From assembly GCA_013178165.1 (NCBI GenBank), contig JABLXG010000001.1, forward strand, positions 329,605 through 393,604: a stretch of DNA of 64,000 bases. Reading direction: 5' to 3'. The notes beneath the pieces are model-generated. The model saw nothing but the letters and a program-made list of their open reading frames with translations. It was not told the origin of the DNA and made no database searches. This DNA is from Anaerolineae bacterium. GTDB taxonomy: Bacteria > Chloroflexota > Anaerolineae > Aggregatilineales > Ch27. Each line of letters begins with the position of its first letter. The stretch's first letter is position 1. Positions 1-8,226 of the stretch are shown here, in pieces. Both the position numbers and the translations under genes were made by a program.

Positions 1-2
1 AC

Positions 3-1007
3 TTTCTGATTATCGGCGACCTGAACGCCTACGCGATGGAAGACCCGGTCCGGCTGCTTAAGGGTGCGGGCTATGTGGACCTGATCGAGGCGTTCGCCGG
101 CCCGTATGCCTACTCCTACAACTTCCAGGCGCAGTCTGGCTACCTCGACCATGCCCTGGCGATCGCCAATCTGGCGCGGCAGGTGACCGGCGCCGGTCAC
201 TGGCACATCAACGCTGATGAGCCGGTTGCGCTGGACTACAACAACTACAACCAGGCGGTGCTCTACAGGCCGGATCCGTACCGCTCCTCTGACCATGACC
301 CGGTCTTGCTGGGTCTGGTGCTGGATTTTGAGGTGCCGTTCGATGTCAAGCCGGGCGCGGATGTCAGCCCGGTCAACCCGAAAGCGAAGGGTACGCTACC
401 TGTGGCGCTGCTGAGTACACCGTACTTCGATGCAACACGGGTCGACCCGGCAACTGTCCGGGTGGCGGGCGCGCCGGTGGCGATGCGCGGCAATGGCTAC
501 ATGATCCAGATCCGCGACGTGAACCATGACGGGCTGGATGACCTGTTCATGCACATCGAGATGTCGCTCATCAGTCTGCCGGATGGCGCGACGGAGATGC
601 CGGTCGAGGCCATGTACGGCAACCGGCGTGTCTATGGTGCAGACGCCATCCGGCTGGTTCCGGCAGCGCAGGCAGCAGCGTGTGCGATGGACGAGACGAC
701 CCTGGCGGTCTTGGGGCTGCGGGGCGGTCATGAGGTCTTCCTGTGGGGCAAGACGTATGCTGAGGTGCTGGCGGCGCCGGGTCGCGGCCAGCTGTGGTTC
801 GATCTGGCGCGGGCGTATATCGGCGCGCAGGCGCATATCCTCAACGGCGCGCCGGTGCCCGGTGATGTGGACTCGTCGATGACACTGGCCTACAACCTGC
901 TCAGTGCGACTGATCCCGATCGGGGCATGGGCCGGGCCAACCGCGTGCTGTATGCCCAGTTGACCGCCATCCTTAACAGCTATAGCGCCGGTCTCTGTGT
1001 ACCGTAA
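3..1007 (+). CDS. extracellular endonuclease/exonuclease/phosphatase-family nuclease, C-terminal part
   Basis: The gene enters from the left edge, so its N-terminus is missing; 334 residues remain. The first visible residues carry GDLNAYA, the metal-binding signature of large secreted EEP-fold nucleases (ExeM/NucH type). GYLDHAL (about residue 47) and SDHDPVLL (about residue 97) are the usual catalytic Asp/His segments near the end of that fold. After about residue 110 comes a region resembling the common secreted-protein module with VKPG...KGTLPVALLST and DVNHDGLDDL motifs, then a module resembling the GYWKNHP-type tail of such proteins. This suggests an exported enzyme that degrades extracellular DNA or related phosphodiesters. 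A strong terminator follows 20 bases after the stop. Confidence 0.8.
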   Translation, partial: FLIIGDLNAYAMEDPVRLLKGAGYVDLIEAFAGPYAYSYNFQAQSGYLDHALAIANLARQVTGAGHWHINADEPVALDYNNYNQAVLYRPDPYRSSDHDPVLLGLVLDFEVPFDVKPGADVSPVNPKAKGTLPVALLSTPYFDATRVDPATVRVAGAPVAMRGNGYMIQIRDVNHDGLDDLFMHIEMSLISLPDGATEMPVEAMYGNRRVYGADAIRLVPAAQAAACAMDETTLAVLGLRGGHEVFLWGKTYAEVLAAPGRGQLWFDLARAYIGAQAHILNGAPVPGDVDSSMTLAYNLLSATDPDRGMGRANRVLYAQLTAILNSYSAGLCVP

Positions 1008-1027
1008 CCACGTGGGTTAATAGCGTT

Positions 1028-1061
1028 TCGGGGCGGGGGCTGAACACCCCCGCCCCTTTTT
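1028..1061 (+). terminator. intrinsic terminator of the nuclease gene
   Basis: A perfect 10-bp GC stem (1030-1039 with 1047-1056, loop of 7) is followed by five T residues. It lies just downstream of the nuclease stop codon. Confidence 0.9.
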
Positions 1062-1106
1062 GATGCTGTCTGATCGGTTGGGAAGCCTCGCTGCGCCGCA
1101 AACTGG

Positions 1107-1140
1107 GAGGCCCCCGCCATGCGGCGAGGGCCTCTTCTTC
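1107..1140. terminator. hairpin between convergent genes, possible terminator
   Basis: GAGGCCC...GGGCCTC forms a 12-bp stem with one mismatch (1107-1134). A TTCTTC stretch follows on the plus strand and a weak CCAGTTTG follows on the minus strand. It could end transcripts from either side. Confidence 0.45.
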
Positions 1141-1191
1141 CAGCAGGGGGTAGGCCAGCCTGGAATCGTCCCGTAAAGCCTCTTTGGCGTG

Positions 1192-1225
1192 CTCAGGATC
1201 AAGGGCTTGAACCCCTTGTCCTGAG
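1192..1225. repeat. intergenic palindrome, REP-like hairpin
   Basis: CTCAGGA-T-CAAGGG pairs with CCCTTG-TCCTGAG over 13 bp with a single bulged T. There is no T-tract, so a simple terminator is less likely than an RNA-stabilising or repeated extragenic palindrome. It sits just beyond the stop codon of the minus-strand hydrolase gene. Confidence 0.5.
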
Positions 1226-1248
1226 TCTTGTTGGTGTTGAGCAGGCGC

Positions 1249-3006
1249 TTAGAAGGCGAAGTGAATGGCCTGCCCGGCAACGATATACCACGTGATCAGG
1301 ATCGCCACCAGGAACGCGCCGGTATAGACACGCCCGGTCTTGTAGAAGAAGAAGGTCAGCACCAGACCGATGATGACCATCAGCGGCACGATCTGGATGG
1401 CGACGATCGTCAGCAGCGGTTCGGCCAGCGGCATCGTCCCGCCAGCGAACAGCGGCAGGTACTGGATCAGCAGCAACACCACGAAGCCGATGGCCAGGAT
1501 GACCGCGCTCAGTGGCAGGGCCTTGTCCAGCGCTTGCGGCTGGCCCTGGGCGTCCACCCGGCGCAGCTGGCTGGTTAGCGTGGTGCTCAGTACCAGGAAG
1601 AACAGCCCGAAGAACGGCAGGTAGGCCAGCATGATCTGGAAGTGCAGTGTGCTCATCGGCTTGAAGGCCAGCACCCACAGACGGAAGTCGATCATGAAGA
1701 TCAGATTGGCCAGGATCAACAGCAGGTAGGTCGGGATGAAGATAGCAATGGCCAGCAGCAGCGACTTGCCGATCTTGGCCCAGTTCAGACCGCCCTGCCA
1801 GGTCAGGCCATAGTTGTCGGCGGTGGCGCCCTTGTTCAGCAGGAAGTGCCACAGCAGGAAGAGCACCAGCGAGATCACGGCGTTGCCCAGCGCCCAGGTG
1901 ACCAGCCCGGTGGTGATGTTCTGTGGCCAGAAGGAACCGGCCGGGAACCAGCTATTGCCCTGATGCTGCAGCCAGTAGTAGGTGACGATGGGAATGCCGG
2001 CTGCCAGCAGGACGCCGACCCACCAGCCCCACCCCTTGAGGCCCTTGAACTCCGGCATCGGATCCGCCAGTTCCTTGAAGAAGCTGGTCTGGAGCAGCAC
2101 TTCGCCCAGCGGGAACATGAACAGGATCATGCCCAGCAGGGCGATGAAGCCGCCGATCTCGCGCCAGTACCAGATCTGGTCAGTCGGGGGCAGGTCGTTG
2201 CCGCCCTCCAGTGTCAGTTGCAGCCATTCGACGGCATTGGCGATGGCTTCCTGCGAGATGTGATCGCCGGGGTGGGTGACGCCCGGCATGTACAGCTTGC
2301 GGGCCGTGCCCTCTTCAACCGAGCCGTAAAGCTGCCCGATCACGACCGGTTCGTCGGTGCCGAACAGTGTCTGCAGCTTTTCGGTGTTAACGATCTCTGG
2401 CGCGGTGGTGGCGCCCCACATCAACTGGGCGAACTCATCAAACTGGCTGAAGATCAGGCCCAGGTTGCGCGGGAACTCGGCGTTGCCATCCGGTGCGCCA
2501 AAGGTGCCGGTGGACGAGCCTTCCAGGATGATGGCTTTGTAGTCATCCGGGTAGGTACCGGCGGCGATGGCTGCCGCCCAGCCGCCCATCGAATGGCCGG
2601 TCACCGCGACGTTGTCTTTGTCGACGATGTCCAGGCTGCGGAGGTAAGCCAGCCCATCTGGGCCGCCAAAGCCGTTGGCGAAGGCCGGTGGAGCGGAGTA
2701 GCCGTGACCGGTCTGGTCAAGAGCCAGAACCACATACCCCCGGCGCGCAAACTCGATGGCAAAGCCGTCCTGGGTCTCCCGTGAGTTGATGTAGCCGTGG
2801 ACAGCCAGCACACCCGGCGCGGGCGACTCGGCGCTGACGCCCGGCGGAATGTAGAGCAGAGCGCTCATCTGTTTGCCGTCTGTGCCTTCGAAACGCACAT
2901 CCTGCACAGTGATCGTCCCGCCTGCCGTCTGCGCCGCCCAGGCGATCAGACTCCCGGCAAGCACCAGGATCAGGGCGATCCCTAAAAGTACATATGTTCT
3001 TCTCAT
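1249..3006 (-). CDS. alpha/beta hydrolase fused to a polytopic membrane domain
   Basis: The 585-residue product begins with a signal anchor (residues 5-25). An alpha/beta-hydrolase domain follows to about residue 265, with the nucleophile elbow GHSMGG (Ser139), the oxyanion-region HGY after strand 3 and a late His in THPGDH (about 241-246) as likely catalytic base. From about residue 280 to the end there are some nine hydrophobic segments. The hydrolase domain, placed after a single anchor, is probably outside the cytoplasm. The substrate cannot be told; peptidase (S9/S15-like) or esterase activity would fit the fold. The gene diverges from the methyltransferase at 3205. The start follows a GGGG-type ribosome site. 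Confidence 0.8.
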   Translation of the reverse strand: MRRTYVLLGIALILVLAGSLIAWAAQTAGGTITVQDVRFEGTDGKQMSALLYIPPGVSAESPAPGVLAVHGYINSRETQDGFAIEFARRGYVVLALDQTGHGYSAPPAFANGFGGPDGLAYLRSLDIVDKDNVAVTGHSMGGWAAAIAAGTYPDDYKAIILEGSSTGTFGAPDGNAEFPRNLGLIFSQFDEFAQLMWGATTAPEIVNTEKLQTLFGTDEPVVIGQLYGSVEEGTARKLYMPGVTHPGDHISQEAIANAVEWLQLTLEGGNDLPPTDQIWYWREIGGFIALLGMILFMFPLGEVLLQTSFFKELADPMPEFKGLKGWGWWVGVLLAAGIPIVTYYWLQHQGNSWFPAGSFWPQNITTGLVTWALGNAVISLVLFLLWHFLLNKGATADNYGLTWQGGLNWAKIGKSLLLAIAIFIPTYLLLILANLIFMIDFRLWVLAFKPMSTLHFQIMLAYLPFFGLFFLVLSTTLTSQLRRVDAQGQPQALDKALPLSAVILAIGFVVLLLIQYLPLFAGGTMPLAEPLLTIVAIQIVPLMVIIGLVLTFFFYKTGRVYTGAFLVAILITWYIVAGQAIHFAF

Positions 3007-3110
3007 CCCCCTTGATCTCCTTCACATACTCGACAAACAACCGCGAAGACGAACAAAGAGGTGGTCGGCGCTGGCTCCAGGCAGCCAGTGCATCATCGGC
3101 CCCCTGACTT

Positions 3111-3140
3111 ATTATACGAGAGTCTGCGCCAATGTGTTGA
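3111..3140 (-). promoter_or_regulatory. candidate sigma-70 promoter for the hydrolase gene
   Basis: Minus strand reads TCAACA, an 18-base spacer and a perfect TATAAT (3111-3116). It lies about 105 bases upstream of the hydrolase start. Confidence 0.5.
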
Positions 3141-3165
3141 ATCTTGCTTAATTTCGCTGCACAAT
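3137..3165 (+). promoter_or_regulatory. candidate sigma-70 promoter for the methyltransferase gene
   Basis: TTGAAT (3137-3142), a 17-base spacer and CACAAT (3160-3165) lie 40 bases before the chosen start. It overlaps the -35 region of the divergent hydrolase promoter, so the two may compete. Confidence 0.45.
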
Positions 3166-3204
3166 GACCCGTGCACTTGTTTTTACGGACAGGGTTTGGT
3201 CGGT

Positions 3205-3927
3205 ATGCCCCTGACGCTTGACCGCCAGAATGCCTACCGCGCCCGTTACGCCCGCCTGCGTCCCGGCTGGCAACCGGCGACGGCCGTCTACGAGGGCGCG
3301 ATCCGGGCGGCGCTGGCCGGGCGGGAACGCCCGGTGGTGCTGGATATCGGCTGCGGTCGGGGTGGCGTCCTGGAGCAACTGGCTGATGTGGACGGTCTGC
3401 GCCCGCTGGGCATCGACCCGGACCTGGCCTCACTGGTGGAACATCGCTTGCCGGCGCTCCGCCGCGCCGTTGCCCTCTCGGAGGCGATCCCGCTGCCCGC
3501 GGCGGTGGTTGACGTGGCCATCGCCGCCTGGGTGCTGGAGCATTTGCCCGCGCCGGAGCGGACCTTCGCTGAGGTAGCCCGTGTCCTGCGCCCCGGCGGG
3601 GTGTTTATCTGCCTGGCCCCGAACCGCTATAGCCCCATCGCCCTGCTCAACCAGGCGCTGTTCCCTCTGCAACGGTGGCTGGTGCCACGGCTCTATGGGC
3701 GGGCGGAAGCGGATGCTTTCCCGGTCGTCTACCGCGCCAACACGCGCCGCCGGGTGATCGCGCTGGCGGAAGGGGCAGGCCTGCGGCCAGTCGCTTTCCA
3801 TGCCATCGACGATCCGACCTATCTGGCCTTCAATGATGTGCTGTTCTGGCTCAGCCGGCAGGCGGCCCGGCTGCTGCCGGAAGCGGCGGCTGTCCATTTT
3901 GTGGCTGTGTGTGCCAAAAATGCCTGA
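3205..3927 (+). CDS. class I SAM-dependent methyltransferase
   Basis: The 240-residue protein has the Rossmann-type motif I VLDIGCGRGG (about residues 43-52), an acidic end of strand 2 (GIDPD), a motif resembling post-II (SEAIPLPAAVVDVAIAAWV) and LEHLPAPERTFAEVARVLRPGG before the VFICLAPN strand. This is the pattern of UbiE/Methyltransf_11 small-molecule methyltransferases; the substrate is unknown. The frame stays open upstream to 3061, but that part has poor coding character and overlaps the promoter, so the ATG at 3205 was chosen. It is probably monocistronic. Confidence 0.82.
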   Translation: MPLTLDRQNAYRARYARLRPGWQPATAVYEGAIRAALAGRERPVVLDIGCGRGGVLEQLADVDGLRPLGIDPDLASLVEHRLPALRRAVALSEAIPLPAAVVDVAIAAWVLEHLPAPERTFAEVARVLRPGGVFICLAPNRYSPIALLNQALFPLQRWLVPRLYGRAEADAFPVVYRANTRRRVIALAEGAGLRPVAFHAIDDPTYLAFNDVLFWLSRQAARLLPEAAAVHFVAVCAKNA

Positions 3928-3972
3928 AGCCACCCCCAACTACTCATAGGAACACCCCCCAAAGTGTAGGGG

Positions 3973-4000
3973 CAGACAGCGTCATAATTCGTGCTATGAT
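3973..4000 (+). promoter_or_regulatory. candidate promoter of the ABC-2 operon
   Basis: CAGACA (3973-3978), a 16-base spacer and TATGAT (3995-4000) lie about 60 bases before the ATPase gene. Confidence 0.45.
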
Positions 4001-4058
4001 TTGTTCGCTCAACAAACCACAGCGCGCGTGGCGCTGCTTCGACTCGATAGGGGGAGTT

Positions 4059-4976
4059 ATGAACACTGATAGGGTGATCATCCACATTGAAGGGCTGACC
4101 AAACATTACGGCAGCGTGCAAGCCCTCAATGACCTTAATCTGGATGTCTACCAGGGCGAAATCTTCGGCTATCTGGGGCCGAACGGCGCTGGCAAGACAA
4201 CCACCATCCGCATGCTGCTGGACCTGATCCGCCCGACTGCAGGTCACGCAACGATCCTGGGCATGGATGTGCAGCGGGATAGCGTGGCCTTGCACCGCCA
4301 TATCGGCAATCTGCCCGGCGAACTGGGTCTGTGGGAGCAGATGACCGGCTGGGAAGTGGTCCGCTACCTGGGCGAGTTGCGCGGCGGGATCGATGAGAAG
4401 TACGTCGGCGAACTGGCCGAGCGGCTGGACATGGACATGAACCGCCGTGTGCGCGACTGCTCATCCGGCATGAAGCGCAAGATCGGCCTGATCCAGGCGC
4501 TGATGCACAAGCCGCAGGTACTGATCCTGGACGAGCCAACTAACGGCCTTGACCCGCTGGTGCAACAGACGTTCTACCAGCTGATGCGCGAGGTCACCGC
4601 CGAGGGGCGCACTGTCTTCCTCTCCTCGCATAACCTGCGCGAGGTGGAGACAATCTGCGACCGGGTGGGCATCCTCAACAAAGGCCGCCTGCAGGCTGTC
4701 GAGCGCATCAGCGCGCTCAAGCAGGTTCGCTTCCGCTGGATGACGCTCAAGGTCGCCAACGGGGCCGATCCGTCAGCCTTTGAGCGGCTGGAGGGCGTTT
4801 CCGATGTTAGCCGCGAAAACGACTCGATCCGCTTCCGGGTGACTGGCGAACTGGACCCGGTGATCAAGCTGGCGGCGCAGTACCATGTCATTGATCTGAC
4901 GTATGAAGAGCCTAGCCTGGAAGAGATCTTCCTGGAGTACTACGGCGAAGGTAAGAAGAAGGGGGGGCAGGCATGA
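4059..4976 (+). CDS. ABC transporter ATP-binding protein (ABC-2/drug export type)
   Basis: This 305-residue ATPase has Walker A GPNGAGKTT (about residues 39-47), an LSGGQ-like signature replaced by CSSGMKRK (about 133-140), Walker B LILDEPTNGLDPL and the switch His in SSHNLRE. The variant signature and the acidic C-terminal tail ending near LEEIFLEYYGE are typical of the CcmA/DrrA-like ATPases that energise two-gene ABC-2 exporters. The ATG at 4059 follows GGGGGAG. Its stop overlaps the next start as ATGA, so it is translationally coupled to the first permease. The exported substrate is not evident. Confidence 0.9.
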   Translation: MNTDRVIIHIEGLTKHYGSVQALNDLNLDVYQGEIFGYLGPNGAGKTTTIRMLLDLIRPTAGHATILGMDVQRDSVALHRHIGNLPGELGLWEQMTGWEVVRYLGELRGGIDEKYVGELAERLDMDMNRRVRDCSSGMKRKIGLIQALMHKPQVLILDEPTNGLDPLVQQTFYQLMREVTAEGRTVFLSSHNLREVETICDRVGILNKGRLQAVERISALKQVRFRWMTLKVANGADPSAFERLEGVSDVSRENDSIRFRVTGELDPVIKLAAQYHVIDLTYEEPSLEEIFLEYYGEGKKKGGQA

Positions 4977-5785
4977 ACAACGCAGGCGCGATCTTTCGGC
5001 GCACGCTGTACGATCACCGGCGCAGTATCCTGTGGTGGAGCATCGGGATTGGCGTGCTGGCTTTCTATGTGACGATCGTTTTCCCGATGATCGCTCAGTT
5101 TGAGCAGTTCAACGAACTGCTGGAAAGCCCGCTGTTCGGCGCTCTGTTCGGCGATCTGGGCGAACTGGATTACACCTCGCCGGAAGGCTTCCTGGGCATA
5201 GAGTTCTTCACCTGGGCGCCGCTGGTGTTGGCCGTTTTCGCGGTGATGTTCGGGCTGGGCATCGTCGGCGGGGAGGAAGATCGGGGCACGCTGGACCTGC
5301 TGCTCAGCACCCCCATCCCGCGCTGGCGGATCATCATTGAGAAGACGGTGGCGTTCCTGGTCGCTCTGGTCATCATCCTGGCGCTCTCAGCACTGGCCAT
5401 GATCGCAGCGGTGGCCATGACGCCTGAGCTGGCCGAGATGAATCTGAGCATGATCGTCGTGGCGATGATCAATGTGATCCCGACTGTGCTGCTGATGATG
5501 ACTCTGGCGCTGTGCCTCTCGACGGTGATGCGTTCGCGCGGGCAGGCAGGCGGCGTAGCTGCCGGGATCATTGTGGCTTCGTACTTCATCAATTCATTCG
5601 CGGATATGGCTGAATCGGGGCTGCTCAAGACGCTGCAGAACTTCTCCTTCTACAAGTACTACGCCCCGTTCCGCGTGCTGCTGGATGGCGTGCAGTGGGG
5701 GAACTTCCTGCTGCTGCTGGTAGTGAGCCTGGCGTTGCTGGGGCTGGCGCTCTACTTCTTCCAGCGCCGCGACCTGGCCGTATAG
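4973..5785 (+). CDS. ABC-2 type permease, first copy
   Basis: The 270-residue protein has about six membrane segments. It shares the motif GGEEDRGTLDLLLSTPIPRW near residue 100, the amphipathic coupling region of ABC-2 permeases, and ends FFQRRDLAV. It overlaps the ATPase gene by 4 bases. The protein at 7133-7948 is a clear paralogue (GEEARGTLDILLSTPAPRW and FFQRRDVLGN at equivalent places). The two probably form a heterodimeric channel with the upstream ATPase. A strong hairpin after the stop now ends this part of the operon. Confidence 0.88.
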   Translation: MNNAGAIFRRTLYDHRRSILWWSIGIGVLAFYVTIVFPMIAQFEQFNELLESPLFGALFGDLGELDYTSPEGFLGIEFFTWAPLVLAVFAVMFGLGIVGGEEDRGTLDLLLSTPIPRWRIIIEKTVAFLVALVIILALSALAMIAAVAMTPELAEMNLSMIVVAMINVIPTVLLMMTLALCLSTVMRSRGQAGGVAAGIIVASYFINSFADMAESGLLKTLQNFSFYKYYAPFRVLLDGVQWGNFLLLLVVSLALLGLALYFFQRRDLAV

Positions 5786-5809
5786 CGACGCCCATCATAC
5801 ACCTCTGGA

Positions 5810-5854
5810 CGCGGGCTTCCCCCCGGCGGGGGAGGCCCGCGCCCTGTGTTTTCT
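5810..5854 (+). terminator. strong intrinsic terminator after the first permease
   Basis: A 14-bp stem with one G-U pair (5810-5823 with 5828-5841, loop CGGC) is followed by a TGTGTTTTCT stretch. It separates the ATPase-permease pair from the insertion sequence and the second permease. Confidence 0.75.
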
Positions 5855-5875
5855 GCTATCATGATCAGTGGGGGG

Positions 5876-5885
5876 GTAACCACTG
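5876..5885 (+). repeat. left target-site duplication of the ISAs1-family element
   Basis: GTAACCACTG directly precedes the left inverted repeat. The same ten bases directly follow the right inverted repeat at 7104-7113. Confidence 0.95.
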
Positions 5886-5920
5886 TAGGGCAATCGCATG
5901 TGAAACTCTAATGTAGGACA

Positions 5921-5950
5921 ATGGCAGCCAAACGACAAGGAGGCTGCCAT
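5921..5950 (+). promoter_or_regulatory. hairpin hiding the transposase start codon
   Basis: ATGGCAGCC (5921-5929) pairs perfectly with GGCTGCCAT (5942-5950), whose last two bases begin the transposase ATG. The loop contains most of the ribosome site AAGGAGG (5937-5943). In RNA reading in from outside, this stem would block initiation. IS10 and IS50 are known to use such occlusion against impinging transcription. Confidence 0.6.
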
Positions 5951-7081
5951 GCTACCCGAAACGAGCTTGCTCGCATACTTTGCAGACCTGGAAGACCCGC
6001 GCAATGACCATCAATGCACACATCCGCTGATGAATATCATTGTCATCGCCATCCTGGGGGTGATTTGTGGAGCCGACAACTGGGTAGACATCGAACGGTA
6101 CGGCAAGGCGAAGCAGGGGTGGCTGGCAAGCTTCCTGGACTTGAGCCATGGGATACCGTCGCATGACACCTTTGGCCGAGTGTTTCGCTGGCTAGACCCG
6201 GAAGCGTTTCAAGCCCGGTTCATCACCTGGACACAAAGCCTGTGCCAACACACGCAAGGTCAGTTAGTCAGTGTGGATGGCAAGAAGCTACGGCGGTCGC
6301 ATGACCGGCCCCATGGCCGAGAGGGCATTTGGATGGTGAATGCCTGGGCAACAGCGAACCGACTGGTGCTGGGACAGCGGCAGGTGGAGGACAAAAGCAA
6401 TGAAATCACCGCCATACCGCCGTTGTTAGAGGCCCTGGACATAACCGGGTGTGTGGTGACGATTGACGCCATGGGCACACAAAGTGCGATTGCCGAGGCT
6501 ATCGTGGCGGCAGATGCCGACTACATCCTGGCGGTCAAAGAGAACCAGGGCACACTCTACGAAGACCTGGAGATGTTATTTGAGGGTTTTGAAGACACCG
6601 AATATGCCGATGCGCTCTACGATGACTACAAACAGGTCACCGAAGGGCATGGCCGCCGTGAAATCCGGCACTGTTGGGTCGTGGCCCACCCCGATTACTG
6701 GGCCTACCTGCGCCGTGCGTCCACCTGGCCACGCCTAACCAGCCTGGTCAAACTGATAACCGTGCGCACCATCGGTACCAGGACGGAAATCACAACCCGC
6801 TACTTCATCAGTAGTTGGCGGGCTTCCGCCCGGCAGTTCTTGCAGCGCATCCAGGCCCATTGGCAGATTGAAAACGGCCTCCACTGGGTGCTGGACATCG
6901 CTTTCCGTGAAGATGAAGCCCGCCTTCGCAAAGACCATGCCCCCCAGAACATGGCCGTGCTCCGCCACATGGCAACCACCTGCTCAAACAGGATAAATCC
7001 GTCAAAGTGGGTATCGCGGCCAAACGCAAGATGGCCGGCTGGGACAATGACTATCTATTCCGCGTGCTATGCCCAGATTAG
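5949..7081 (+). pseudogene. ISAs1-family DDE transposase, frameshifted near the 3' end
   Basis: The N-terminal region with DLEDPRNDHQ, the first catalytic Asp in VDGKKLRRS (about residue 103), the second in TIDAMGTQ (about 176), and the late ENGLHWVLDIAFREDEAR (with the catalytic Glu) identify an ISAs1 (DDE_Tnp_1-associated) transposase. After RHMA at 6974 the family reading continues one frame back as NHLLKQDKSVKVGIAAKRK and ends with a stop at 7079-7081. One base is therefore missing near 6974. As read without correction, the frame runs through the IS end to 7136 and its TGA overlaps the ATG of the second permease. Only about 35 C-terminal residues are affected, so residual activity cannot be ruled out. 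A sequencing error is the alternative. Confidence 0.85.
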
Positions 7082-7103
7082 AGAAGCACATGCGATTGCC
7101 CTA

Positions 7104-7113
7104 GTAACCACTG
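7104..7113 (+). repeat. right target-site duplication of the ISAs1-family element
   Basis: This second copy of GTAACCACTG directly follows the right inverted repeat. Confidence 0.95.
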
Positions 7114-7132
7114 TGATGAAGGGATACAAACC

Positions 7133-7948
7133 ATGACACCGGGTATATCCTGGGGGATCATTTTCAGGCGGACTTTGCGGGATTCGCGGATAGGGATCGT
7201 GGGCTGGGGGCTGGCACTGGCGGCGATGGGCTTTATGGTCATCGCCCTGTTCCCCAGCATTGACGGGATGCTGAGTCAGTTCGGCGAATTGCTGGAAAAC
7301 CCTGTCGTCAAGGTGCTGGTTGGGGATGTGAAGCAGTTTGCCACTATGGAGGGCTTCCTGGGGGTCAAGCTGTTCAGCATGTTGCCGCTGATCCTGGCGG
7401 TGTACGCCGTGCTGTTTGCGCTGGGCATTGTGTCCGGGGAAGAAGCGCGGGGGACGCTGGACATCCTGCTGAGCACGCCCGCCCCGCGCTGGCAGATCGT
7501 GGTGGAAAAGGTAATGGCGCTGATCGTTGCCCTGCTGATCATCCTGGCGATGATGCTGGCCGGGATGCTGGCCGGTGGCCTGACCATCCCGAACTTCTCG
7601 CTTTCGGTGGGGCAACTGGCGGCGGCGGTGATTAACGCCCTGCCGGTCACGTTGCTGATGGCCGCGCTAGCCCTGCTGCTCTCGACAGTCCTGCGCCACC
7701 GGGGCACGGCGGGCGGCCTGGCGACAGCGATCATCGTCGGCGCGTACTTCCTGACCACGCTGACCGATATGGCTGGTGACTCCCTCAAAGCGCTGGGCTA
7801 CCTGTCGTTTTACGAGTACTACAACGGTGCTGAGGTGCTGATCGACGGCATCTACTGGCCGGGCTTCATCGGGCTGCTGGTCGCCGCGGGTGTGCTGTTT
7901 GCCCTGTCCGTGGTGTTCTTCCAGCGGCGGGATGTGCTGGGCAACTGA
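7133..7948 (+). CDS. ABC-2 type permease, second copy
   Basis: This 271-residue membrane protein is a paralogue of 4973-5785, with the same six-segment layout, SGEEARGTLDILLSTPAPRW coupling region and FFQRRD end. It must originally have followed the first permease directly. The IS now separates them by 1.3 kb, and an intrinsic terminator also lies between. Expression may come from a site before the IS (TATCAT at 5858) if read-through occurs, or from the IS. The uncorrected transposase frame ends as ATGA over its start codon, which would couple translation of the two. Confidence 0.88.
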   Translation: MTPGISWGIIFRRTLRDSRIGIVGWGLALAAMGFMVIALFPSIDGMLSQFGELLENPVVKVLVGDVKQFATMEGFLGVKLFSMLPLILAVYAVLFALGIVSGEEARGTLDILLSTPAPRWQIVVEKVMALIVALLIILAMMLAGMLAGGLTIPNFSLSVGQLAAAVINALPVTLLMAALALLLSTVLRHRGTAGGLATAIIVGAYFLTTLTDMAGDSLKALGYLSFYEYYNGAEVLIDGIYWPGFIGLLVAAGVLFALSVVFFQRRDVLGN

Positions 7949-8226
7949 GCTTCACCGGCTTCCAGCAGGCAGGCACGGATTCTACGAGTTCAGACGCCGA
8001 TCGTCCTGGACAGACCAGAAACGACTGTCCTGTTCCGTGACGATCCGCGCTGCAACCATGGAATCCGCGCCCTGTTTTTTACGCATTCCCTTCCCGATTT
8101 TCCATCATCACCGATAAAAAGATAAAACTGGTAGGCTTTGATGCATCCAGCCGCCCCTTCCGGAGCGTAATACAGCATGTGAGCGATTGACGCCCACATG
8201 GAGATCGTTTTCTGGGGAGCAGGGAG

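Larger units (their letters stand above)
5886..7103 (+). mobile_element. ISAs1-family insertion sequence, complete ends, 1218 bp
   Basis: The element is bounded by perfect 17-bp inverted repeats: TAGGGCAATCGCATGTG (5886-5902) and its complement (7087-7103). It is flanked by the 10-bp direct repeat GTAACCACTG, within the size range known for ISAs1 insertions. It carries one transposase gene, read in the same direction as the host operon. Removing the element and one copy of the duplication rejoins the intergenic region between two paralogous permease genes. Intact ends and duplication show a fairly recent insertion. Confidence 0.95.

Noticed and set aside
1642-2784. Open frame of 380 codons opposite the hydrolase gene
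   Set aside because: Shadow; hydrolase motifs are on the minus strand.
6960-6990. Programmed frameshifting in the ISAs1 transposase
   Set aside because: No slippery heptamer or nearby stimulatory hairpin is seen at the shift; a plain one-base loss is simpler.
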